The notes under the pieces: generated by a model
Seen by the model: the letters and a program-made list of their open reading frames with translations, nothing else
Told to the model about the DNA's origin: nothing
The model's database searches: none
Source of the DNA: DATCDR01 sp036510575
Lineage (GTDB): Bacteria; Actinomycetota; Acidimicrobiia; Acidimicrobiales; Bog-793
Reading direction: 5' to 3'
Length of the DNA stretch: 30,907 bases
Assembly: GCA_036510575.1 (NCBI GenBank)
Contig: DATCDR010000146.1
Span: forward strand, 1-30,907
Position numbers and translations under genes: made by a program
Part shown: in pieces, positions 23,396 to 30,134 of the stretch
How positions within the stretch are numbered: the stretch's first letter is position 1
Layout: the number at the start of each line of letters is the position of its first letter

Positions 23396-24259
23396 CTAGC
23401 TGCGTCCTGCGAGTTCACGACCCTTGTCGAGCGCGCCGTAGCTTCGAGACGCACCGGCCATCAAGTAGCCGAAGCCCTCACCGAGTAGCCGTTCAACGTT
23501 GTTGGCGTCGACGTGTGGGTGCCCGACGGTGACCTTGAAGCGCTTGCACGTCGCCACCACCTGGCCGATGGCCGCGAGCACCTCAGGGTGCTCGTATTGG
23601 CGCGGGTGGCCGAGCTCTTGAGAGAGGTCGCCCTCACCGATCAAGATGCCGCCGATTCCAGGGACGTTCTCCAAGATGTCAGGCAGGTTCTCGATGCCGG
23701 CGGTGTCTTCGATCATCAACATCGCGAAGATCTCACCTGCCGGGTTGAGTGGCCAGACATCGGCACGCTGGTAGTACTCCTGTTGTGAGATGCCCCAGTA
23801 GCGCGCGGCTGCGGTCGGGCCGTCACCGCGGATGCCTGCAGGCTCATAAAGCGATGCGGACTTGAGTCGAGGGTAGCGACACGCCGCCACGGCGTTGTAG
23901 GCCTGGTCGACCGTAGCGATGTGCGGGAAGACGACCCCGTAGGCGCCGATGTCGAGCACCTGCTTGACGAGGAAGCTGTTCTTCTCCTCGCCGTTGGCGG
24001 GGATTCTGATGATTGGCGTGATCGACGGTGCGACCGATCCGGAGTTCGCGATCTGTGCGCGATTTAGCAGGTACTGCAGGCAGTTTCTAAGGACGTGGAT
24101 GTCGTAGGGGTTGTGCTCGGACTCAAAGACGATGCTGTCGTACTTCGCCTGGCTCACGCCGATAGCTGCCTCGACGTCGGGGCCGACGAAGGAAGAGAAG
24201 CTCGGCTGGCCGGCTTCGAGGTTGCGGATAACGCCGTTTAGACGGGGCAGCTCGCTCAT
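23396..24259 (-). CDS. HpcH/HpaI-type aldolase (second of two)
   Basis: This 287-aa paralogue-like relative of the first aldolase retains the catalytic set in more divergent form: VFESEHNPYD with the His, IIRIPANGEE with the Arg, VVFPHIATVDQA, LMIEDTAGIENL with the metal Glu and LIGEGDLSQELG with the Asp. The VVFPHI and GEGDLS variants set it apart from canonical HpaI (VPMV and GPxDLS). ATG 24259 has AGGAGG four bases upstream, an excellent site. It is divergent from the LigJ-like hydratase across 222 bp, suggesting shared control and a common pathway; in protocatechuate 4,5-cleavage the hydratase product 4-carboxy-4-hydroxy-2-oxoadipate is split by an aldolase, so this gene is a candidate for that step. 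Confidence 0.88.
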   Translation of the reverse strand: MSELPRLNGVIRNLEAGQPSFSSFVGPDVEAAIGVSQAKYDSIVFESEHNPYDIHVLRNCLQYLLNRAQIANSGSVAPSITPIIRIPANGEEKNSFLVKQVLDIGAYGVVFPHIATVDQAYNAVAACRYPRLKSASLYEPAGIRGDGPTAAARYWGISQQEYYQRADVWPLNPAGEIFAMLMIEDTAGIENLPDILENVPGIGGILIGEGDLSQELGHPRQYEHPEVLAAIGQVVATCKRFKVTVGHPHVDANNVERLLGEGFGYLMAGASRSYGALDKGRELAGRS

Positions 24260-24397
24260 ACGTCCTCCTCTGGACCAAAGACGCAAACAGTCGAGCGGGC
24301 GGTAACCACCGCCGCTCATCGTGCTCGGGCTCGTTTGCGCGGTAAGCGACGTGGAAGTTAGCAGACCAAACCACTCCTTGGCTGGGTCGAAGACACT

Positions 24398-24425
24398 CCT
24401 CGAGGTCGTCAGGAATGACTCGAGG
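24398..24425. promoter_or_regulatory. inverted repeat CCTCGAG / CTCGAGG between divergent catabolic genes
   Basis: Two perfect 7-bp arms (24398-24404 and 24419-24425), 14 bp apart, lie in the divergent region between the second aldolase and the LigJ-like gene. A centre-to-centre distance of 21 bp places the arms on one face of the helix. No regulator gene is adjacent. It is a candidate operator for coordinated control; chance occurrence is possible. Confidence 0.35.
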
Positions 24426-24481
24426 CAATAGAGTGAGCGCTCTGCGGACTGCGGCAGGTCGAAAAAGGGGAGCGCGCACGA

Positions 24482-25516
24482 ATGATCATCGACAGCCACG
24501 GGCATTACACCACCGCGCCGGACGCACTCTGGGAGTGGCGAGACCGCCAGATCAAGGCGGTAGGCGACCCGGCTTCGGCGCCGAAGGTCTCGGAGCTTTC
24601 GATGAGCGACGACGAACTTCGAACGAGCCTTGAGACCCAGCAGCTCCGGCTGCAAGCTGAGCGCGGCACGGACTTGGCGATCTTTTCGCCGCGGGCTAGC
24701 CGAATGCAGCACCACGTCGGCGACGAGCAGGTGAGCCTGATCTGGACCGAGCTCGCCAACGACGTCATCTACCGCGTCTGCAACCTCTACCCCAAGAACT
24801 TTGTCGGTGTCGCCCAGCTGCCGCAATCGCCGGCCGCGCCGCCAGCCAACTCGATCCCGGAGATGGAGCGAACGGTAAACGAGCTCGGCTTCGTCGGCGT
24901 CAACTTGAACCCTGACCCGTCCGGCGGCATGTGGACCGGCCTGCCGCTGTTTGACCGGTCGTGGTATCCCGTCTACGAGAAGCTCTGCGAGCTCGACGTC
25001 CCGGCGATGATCCACGTTTCGGAGTCGTGCAACCCGAATTTCCATATGACAGGCGCGCACTACATCGCGGCTGACACCACCGCGTTCATGCAGCTCATCA
25101 CCTCGACGATCTTCACCGACTTTCCAGAGCTGAAGATCATCATTCCCCATGGTGGGGGAGCAGTCCCGTACCACTGGGGTCGCTACCGCGGCCTCGCCCA
25201 GGACATGGGCAAGCCACCACTTGAAGATTTGCTGATGCACAACGTCTTCTTCGACACCTGCGTCTACCACCAGGCTGGGATCGACCTGCTCTTCAAGGTG
25301 ATCCCGCTCGACAACATCCTCTTCGCCTCAGAGATGATCGGGGCGGTACGTGGCATCGATCCAGAGACGGGTCATTACTACGACGACACGAAGAACTTCG
25401 TCGACCAGGTGAGCTGGCTCTCCGACGCCGATCGGCAGGCGGTCTATGAGGACAACATCTACCGGGTCTTCCCGAGGCTTCGCGCCCAGATCGAAAAGCA
25501 GGCGGCGACCGCATAA
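24482..25516 (+). CDS. ligJ: amidohydrolase, 4-oxalomesaconate hydratase-like (LigJ)
   Basis: This 344-aa TIM-barrel metalloenzyme matches what I know of LigJ, which hydrates 4-oxalomesaconate to 4-carboxy-4-hydroxy-2-oxoadipate in protocatechuate 4,5-cleavage. Signature stretches are IIDSHGHYT with the metal motif HGH (His6, His8), AIFSPRASRM, FVGVNLNPDPSGG, AMIHVSESCNP with His178, IIPHGGGAVPYHWGR with His223, FFDTCVYHQAGIDLL and ILFASEMIGAVRGIDP with Glu284. Length and spacing agree with the family over the whole protein. GGGGAG lies ten bases before ATG 24482. It is divergent from the second HpcH/HpaI aldolase and 42 bp upstream of a Nudix gene. The ring-cleavage dioxygenase LigAB is not in the window. 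A related amidohydrolase with another substrate is the alternative. Confidence 0.85.
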   Translation: MIIDSHGHYTTAPDALWEWRDRQIKAVGDPASAPKVSELSMSDDELRTSLETQQLRLQAERGTDLAIFSPRASRMQHHVGDEQVSLIWTELANDVIYRVCNLYPKNFVGVAQLPQSPAAPPANSIPEMERTVNELGFVGVNLNPDPSGGMWTGLPLFDRSWYPVYEKLCELDVPAMIHVSESCNPNFHMTGAHYIAADTTAFMQLITSTIFTDFPELKIIIPHGGGAVPYHWGRYRGLAQDMGKPPLEDLLMHNVFFDTCVYHQAGIDLLFKVIPLDNILFASEMIGAVRGIDPETGHYYDDTKNFVDQVSWLSDADRQAVYEDNIYRVFPRLRAQIEKQAATA

Positions 25517-25558
25517 GAGCGTGGTCTCGGTCGCGCCTGAGCGGGGAAGTGGTGCGTC

Positions 25559-26158
25559 GTGAGTGCAGATGAACAGGCAGCAGGCGAGCCGCTGGCATCG
25601 CTTTTAGGGTTCTCTACGCGCGATCCGCGTGAGGCCGAAGACCTTTTATCCATCATCGACGTCGCCCGAAGTGCGCGTCCTTTTGATCGCTCGTCGCGCT
25701 TTCATCTCACCGCCTCCGCCCTCGTTCTCGACCCGTCCGCTGGGCGTGTGCTGCTTCGGTGGCACACGCGCCACGAGAGCTGGATGCAGGTAGGCGGTCA
25801 TGGCGATCCAGGCGAGAGCGACCCTTACGCGGTCGCGCACCGCGAGGCGGTTGAAGAGACCGGGCTGACTGATCTCGTCGCGTTCCCCGATGCCGCCGCG
25901 CCACGACTGTTCCAAGTCGCCGTCGTGGCGGTGCCCGGCAACAAAGCAGAGCCCGCACACCTGCACGGCGACGTTCGTTACGTCATGGCCACTTCCTCGC
26001 CAGGTGCAATCGTCGCGGAAGGTTATGACACCCCGCTTCGCTGGTGCTCATTCGCCGAAGCTTCGACGCTCGTCGGCGAGGACAACTTGCGGGCACTGCT
26101 CGAGCGGACCGAGAAGCTGTTGAGCGATGGCTTCGGCGCGAGCGACCAAGAGCCGTAG
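25559..26158 (+). CDS. Nudix hydrolase
   Basis: This 199-aa Nudix-fold pyrophosphohydrolase has a Nudix box at 80-103: GGHGDPGE (79-86), then REAVEETGL. Eight residues lie between the box Glu86 and the REAVEE element instead of the canonical seven, a variation I recall from actinobacterial relatives. A preceding strand RVLLRWHTRHESWMQVGG gives the usual lead-in, and about 50 N-terminal residues precede the domain. GTG 25559 is the start, 42 bp after the LigJ-like gene, so it is likely to be in the same transcript. It converges with arfB nine bases away. Substrate unknown. Confidence 0.87.
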   Translation: MSADEQAAGEPLASLLGFSTRDPREAEDLLSIIDVARSARPFDRSSRFHLTASALVLDPSAGRVLLRWHTRHESWMQVGGHGDPGESDPYAVAHREAVEETGLTDLVAFPDAAAPRLFQVAVVAVPGNKAEPAHLHGDVRYVMATSSPGAIVAEGYDTPLRWCSFAEASTLVGEDNLRALLERTEKLLSDGFGASDQEP

Positions 26159-26167
26159 CCGCACCAG

Positions 26168-26623
26168 TCACTCCGCTGAGGGATCTCGTCGACGCTGCTG
26201 CTTTGTGGCGCTTCGGACCCGCTTCGTCTGGAGCCGCCGCTCCTTGCTCGCTCTTGTCGGCTTCGTAGAGATTCGGCGACGCTCCTCGACGAGCGCCGCT
26301 GCAAGCCGCTCACTCATTCGACGCAGTGCCAGATCACGGTTGCGCAGTTGCGACCGTTCGTCGGCCGCGACGACGCGAAGGACGGGGCCGAATCGACCAA
26401 GGAGCTTCTCGCGCTGGCGTGGGCCAAGGGAAGGGCTCGTCGCGATCGAGAACACGCACTCGACTCGGGTATTGGAAGTGTTCGCGTGCTGGCCTCCGGG
26501 CCCGCCACTGCCGCTAAAGCGCCACTCAAACTCCTCGAGAGGGATGACGAGCGAACGGCTGACGCGAAGTACCCGCGTTGGAACACTCGCCTCCTCGGGC
26601 GCGGAAGGCGTGGGGTCGCTCAC
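26168..26623 (-). CDS. arfB: ArfB/ICT1-like peptidyl-tRNA hydrolase (ribosome rescue)
   Basis: This 151-aa release-factor-like protein hydrolyses peptidyl-tRNA on stalled ribosomes. The catalytic GGQ (43-45) lies in SGSGGPGGQHANTSNTRVE, as in YaeJ/ArfB and Pth4-type proteins. There is no codon-recognition domain, as expected. The C-terminal tail from about residue 110 is strongly basic (RRISTKPTRASKERR, later KQQRRRD), which in ArfB enters the mRNA channel. Its ATG at 26623 overlaps the stop of the DHA2 exporter gene as ATGA (26620-26623), so translation may be coupled to that gene. Confidence 0.92.
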   Translation of the reverse strand: MSDPTPSAPEEASVPTRVLRVSRSLVIPLEEFEWRFSGSGGPGGQHANTSNTRVECVFSIATSPSLGPRQREKLLGRFGPVLRVVAADERSQLRNRDLALRRMSERLAAALVEERRRISTKPTRASKERRLQTKRVRSATKQQRRRDPSAE

Positions 26624-28218
26624 CGCTCGGGGCCCGGTGCGACAGATGCAGTAGCCGGAACCGGATCCTCAACCGGAGCCGCGTCGTCGAACTCGAGGGG
26701 GGTCATGTGCCGCGGCATAAAGGCGACGGCGACCGCCGCGAGCACACCGACGAGCACGACGCCAACGAAGACATCGTGAGTGGCGTGGTAGAGGCCACCT
26801 CGAACATAGGCCGCCGCAGTTGGAGTAAGCGTTACCTTGCCGCCTCCAAGGACGCTCGAAGCGACATTGACCGAGTTCGGCATCAGATGACGGACCGCAG
26901 GCGGCGCGGCGCGGATCCAGCGAGAGAGCGAAGTGTTAGCGACCGAGCCGAAGATCGCTATCCCGACCGCGGAGCCAACCGTCCTGGCGAAGAGATTGGA
27001 CGCAGTCACGACGCCCCGGCGCTCCCAACCTACGAGGGTCGAGAGTCCAACCATCACCGGCGTCGAGGCCAGTCCCATCCCTGCGCCAACAACGATGCCG
27101 AAGAGCGCGACGAGCAGGATCGGCGTTGCAGGTCGCACGAACGTGAACGTCACCGCGCCAACGATTGCGATGAGGGTGCCGATGAACGCCGTGCTCCGAA
27201 AGCCGATCCGGAGGTAGAGCTTGCCCGAGAACGCCGAGGCGGCGGGCCAGCCAAGCGTGATCGACGCCACCGTCAATCCCGAGTCCAGGGGATCGAGATG
27301 GCGAACCCCTTGCGCCCACGTCGGGATATAGGAGGTGAGGCCGAGGAGGATCGCGCCGACGGCGAGCGCGGAGACGTTGCCGAAGATCAGCGGGCGCCGG
27401 CTGATGACCCAACTCGGGACCATCGGGTCGGCAGATCGCCGTTCAACGATGATGAACGCACCAAGTACGACCAGCGAGGCGAGCAAAAGGACGACCTCTT
27501 GCACCGACGACCAGGCCCACGCTGATCCTCCTTCGAGGATCGCGAAGATCAGACCGGTCAGGCCGACGCTCAACAAGACCGCGCCGAGGTAGTCGATTCG
27601 TTCGGATCGGCGGGCGATCGACTCGTGCAGGTGTCGTCGAACGAGGTGCAGCGCGATGAGGCCGATCGGAAGGTTCAGGTAGAAGATCCAGCGCCAGGAG
27701 GCATATTGCGACAGCACGCCGCCCATCAAGGGGCCGAGCACCGACGCGATCCCCCAGACGCTCGCCGTGTAGCCCGTGATGCGAGCACGCTCACGAACGG
27801 TGTACAGGTCACCGACAACGGTCTGGACGAGCGGGATGATTGCGCCTGCGCCAAGACCTTGCAGACCACGAAACACGATCAGCGACGCCATGTTCCAGGC
27901 CAGCCCGCAGGCGATCGAGCCGACGAGAAAGAGGCCGATGCCCATAAAGAGCATCGGGCGGCGCCCAAAGATGTCGGCGAGCCTGCCGTAGATCGGCACC
28001 GTGACTGCCTGGGTCAGCAGGTAGATCGAAAAGAGCCAGGGAAAGAGGTTGAAGCCACCGAGGTTGTGCACGATCGACGGCACCGCGGTGGTGACGACGG
28101 TGGAGTCGAGCGCTGCCAACGCCAATGTCATGACGAGCGCCGCGAGTACCGGCGTCCTGGCGTCTCGGACGCGGCGGCCTTGCTCGAGGCCGACCCCGAG
28201 ATTCGACGCGTCAGTCAT
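26620..28218 (-). CDS. DHA2-family MFS drug exporter (EmrB/QacA-like)
   Basis: This 532-aa, 14-helix major facilitator transporter uses the proton gradient to expel drugs or other small molecules. Recognised signatures are LAALDSTVVTTAVPSI in helix 1 (the DHA2 D-x-T-V-V-x-x-A-x-P motif), GRLADIFGRRPML (motif A in loop 2-3), QGLGAGAIIPL and WGIASVLGPLMGGVLSQ (motif C). An extended hydrophilic C-terminus follows the last helix. ATG 28218 has AAGGA about seven bases upstream. It is followed by arfB with an ATGA overlap. The substrate is unknown; no TetR repressor is beside it. Confidence 0.92.
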   Translation of the reverse strand: MTDASNLGVGLEQGRRVRDARTPVLAALVMTLALAALDSTVVTTAVPSIVHNLGGFNLFPWLFSIYLLTQAVTVPIYGRLADIFGRRPMLFMGIGLFLVGSIACGLAWNMASLIVFRGLQGLGAGAIIPLVQTVVGDLYTVRERARITGYTASVWGIASVLGPLMGGVLSQYASWRWIFYLNLPIGLIALHLVRRHLHESIARRSERIDYLGAVLLSVGLTGLIFAILEGGSAWAWSSVQEVVLLLASLVVLGAFIIVERRSADPMVPSWVISRRPLIFGNVSALAVGAILLGLTSYIPTWAQGVRHLDPLDSGLTVASITLGWPAASAFSGKLYLRIGFRSTAFIGTLIAIVGAVTFTFVRPATPILLVALFGIVVGAGMGLASTPVMVGLSTLVGWERRGVVTASNLFARTVGSAVGIAIFGSVANTSLSRWIRAAPPAVRHLMPNSVNVASSVLGGGKVTLTPTAAAYVRGGLYHATHDVFVGVVLVGVLAAVAVAFMPRHMTPLEFDDAAPVEDPVPATASVAPGPER

Positions 28219-28329
28219 CGCTCATTCCTTTGGCTCCAGGTCCCGTCGGCCCGATCGCGGCGTCGCTATCCGACACAACTCTCGAGCGTAGGCAAGAGCC
28301 CGAGCAGAACATGCCCAGGAGTTGGAGTA

Positions 28330-28869
28330 TCAGGAGAATCGGAGCTCGTAGCGGGTATAGCCGTCGACGACGTCGACGAAGCGCAGGCCTACCTTCTCCA
28401 TCACCCGTCTACTCGCGGCGTTGCCCGGAAGCGACCGCGCCTCGACGCCGCGCGCGCCGTGCTCGCGGGCGAACGCGACGATCGCCTGGAGAGCCTCGGT
28501 ACAGATTCCCTGGTTCCAAAGAGCTGGAACGATCCCGTAGCCAACCTCAACCGCTCCGTCGGCGCTCGGCGGGCGATGAAAGCCGATTCCTCCCACCACC
28601 TCGTCGGCCGCGCCCTTCACGATCTCGAAGATCCCGAAGGGTCCGGGCGCCTCGCCCTCGCCGAGGCGCCGGATGAAGAGCCTCGCTGATTCAAGATCCC
28701 CCGTGGTCGGATAGCCGGGCGCCCAAAGCCGGCCGGGCGGGCATCGCCGTTCGAGAATCGAGAGCGCACCGGAGCGATCGATCTGGCGAAGTGAGAGCGA
28801 CGCGGCGTCGACGCGGGCCGAACCCGACACCTGGCGATCGTCGGCGTTCGCTTGCTCGTCGCTATTCAT
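28330..28869 (-). CDS. GNAT-family N-acetyltransferase (RimJ/RimL-like)
   Basis: This 179-aa acetyl-CoA-dependent acetyltransferase has typical GNAT features: GGIGFHRPPSADGAVEVGYGIVPALWNQGICTEALQAIV, where the QGICTEA segment is the acetyl-CoA pyrophosphate-binding loop, then a strand VEARSLPGNAASRRVMEKVGLRFV with the N-x-x-S-x-x-V-x-E-K-x-G ending seen in RimJ/RimL-type enzymes. The first 25 residues look disordered. ATG 28869 has no clear ribosome site. It lies divergent from the broken peroxiredoxin gene. The substrate could be a protein N-terminus, an antibiotic or a small amine. Confidence 0.85.
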   Translation of the reverse strand: MNSDEQANADDRQVSGSARVDAASLSLRQIDRSGALSILERRCPPGRLWAPGYPTTGDLESARLFIRRLGEGEAPGPFGIFEIVKGAADEVVGGIGFHRPPSADGAVEVGYGIVPALWNQGICTEALQAIVAFAREHGARGVEARSLPGNAASRRVMEKVGLRFVDVVDGYTRYELRFS

Positions 28870-28957
28870 AACGATTCATTTTGCTGCAAGCGCGACCCTT
28901 GCCGGGCACGGTGTCACGAGGAGGTGACGGCCGCTTTCTCGCCGGTCGCCTCACTGA

Positions 28958-29412
28958 ATGGAAAAAGGCGATGTCGTCGCTGACTTCGAGCTTCCAGACG
29001 AGACCTGGAGGCTGCGCCGACTTTCAGAGTTTCTCGCCACCGGACCGGTCGTACTATTCACCTACCCGGTCGCGATGTCGAAGGGCTGTACTGCCGAGAG
29101 CTGCTAGTTCCGAGATCTGGCGTCTGAGTTCTAGACGGTGGGGGCCTCGCGGATCGGACTAGTAGTGACAGGGTCGATCGACAGGCGGCCTTCTCCTACC
29201 GTCACGACTTCGACTACCCACTCCTTAGCGACCAGACCGGAGAGGTGACCAAGAGGCTCGGCGTGCGCCGCGGCCTCGCACGGCTGCCGGTGAAGCGCTG
29301 GACGTTCGTGGTCGCGCCCGACGCGACGGTACTCGAGGTAGTAAAGAGCGAGGTCTCCATGCATCGCCATGCTGATCGGGCTCTCGAGGCGCTACGTGGG
29401 AGTGCGAAGTAG
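28958..29412 (+). pseudogene. broken BcpB/PrxQ-type peroxiredoxin (two TAG codons, one frameshift)
   Basis: From ATG 28958 the frame encodes a peroxiredoxin start with DFELPDETW, VVLFTYPVAMSKGCTAESC (peroxidatic Cys44, resolving Cys49, four residues apart as in PrxQ/Bcp). TAG at 29105-29107 follows Cys49 directly, then FRDLASEF and another TAG at 29132-29134. Reading continues to about 29160 (SRIGL), where one base appears missing; from 29161 the frame one step on gives SSDRVDRQAAFSYRHDFDYP, LLSDQTGEVTKRLGV, PVKRWTFVVAPDATVLEVV and ends at TAG 29410-29412. The joined protein matches the mycobacterial BcpB type throughout. Three independent lesions argue for a decayed gene, although sequencing error is not excluded. 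TAG serves as an ordinary stop elsewhere (ACP and membrane-protein genes), so recoding is unlikely. Confidence 0.85.
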
Positions 29413-29459
29413 CGGCCCAGAGTTTCCGCGATAGCGCTGTGATGTGGCACCGTAGGTGC

Positions 29460-30134
29460 ATGCGCGTAGGAATTCTCGGAGGAACAGGTCCAGCGGGGCG
29501 TGCCCTCGGCACACGACTGGCGGCCAACGGTGTCGAGGTCGTACTCGGCTCTCGATCAGCCGAGCGCGGCGAGGAAGTCGCCAACGAGGTCCGGGGGGAG
29601 TGGCCAGATCGCCAGCTCTCGCTTGCGGGCGGCACCAACCCCGACGCCGCGGCGTGCGACATCGTCGTGCTCGCGACGCCCTGGGAGGGGGCGGTCGCGA
29701 CAACTATCGAACTCGCCTCAGCCTTGGAGGGGAAGGTCCTCGTGTCCATGGTCAACGCGCTGACCAGGATCGGGCGCGAATTTCAGGCACTCGTTCCGGT
29801 CCGCGGATCGATTGCGGCGACGCTGCAGGCGGTACTCCCTGGGACGGACGTCACAGCCGCCTTCCAGCATTTGCCTGCTCGGGAGCTCGGCGCAGTCGAC
29901 CACGAGCTCGAAGCCGACGTATTGATCTGTGCAGACACCAACAAGGGCGCCGAGCAGACCGTCGAGCTTGTCGAGACGATGCCAGGTCTTCGTGGCGTGC
30001 AGGCGGGATCACTTGCGTCAGCAAATGCGGTCGAGGCGATGACAGCGGTGCTCTTGAACGTCAACATTAAGTACAAGTCCCACGTCGCGCTGCGCCTTGA
30101 GGGCTTGACGCCAGCTGTACCGTCGGCGAGATGA
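29460..30134 (+). CDS. F420-dependent NADP reductase (NADPH:F420 oxidoreductase family)
   Basis: This 224-aa Rossmann-fold enzyme of the Fno/NpdG family transfers hydride between coenzyme F420 and NADP. The N-terminal motif MRVGILGGTGPAGRALGTRL binds NADP, GSRSAERGEEVA supplies the 2'-phosphate-binding Ser-Arg, and DIVVLATPWEGAV and VLVSMVNAL follow as in the family. The C-terminal part, with ELEADVLICADTNKGAEQTVELV and MTAVLLNVNIKYKSH, covers the F420 side. ATG 29460 is preferred over an upstream ATG at 29439, because the motif begins at the former. The stop overlaps the next start as ATGA (30131-30134). F420 use fits an actinobacterium. Confidence 0.9.
   Translation: MRVGILGGTGPAGRALGTRLAANGVEVVLGSRSAERGEEVANEVRGEWPDRQLSLAGGTNPDAAACDIVVLATPWEGAVATTIELASALEGKVLVSMVNALTRIGREFQALVPVRGSIAATLQAVLPGTDVTAAFQHLPARELGAVDHELEADVLICADTNKGAEQTVELVETMPGLRGVQAGSLASANAVEAMTAVLLNVNIKYKSHVALRLEGLTPAVPSAR

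Noticed and set aside
24260..25270. Long minus-strand extension of the second aldolase frame (to 25270)
   Set aside because: It lies opposite the LigJ-like gene and has no homology; the aldolase start at 24259 has a perfect ribosome site.
26578..28689. Long plus-strand frames (315 and 354 codons) opposite the MFS and GNAT genes
   Set aside because: They are antisense shadows with Arg/Asp/Glu-rich low-complexity translations; the minus-strand genes have clear families.
29105..29134. Pyrrolysine or amber-suppression reading of the two TAG codons in the peroxiredoxin
   Set aside because: TAG is a normal stop for other genes here, and a separate frameshift at about 29160 also breaks the gene, so decay or error is simpler.
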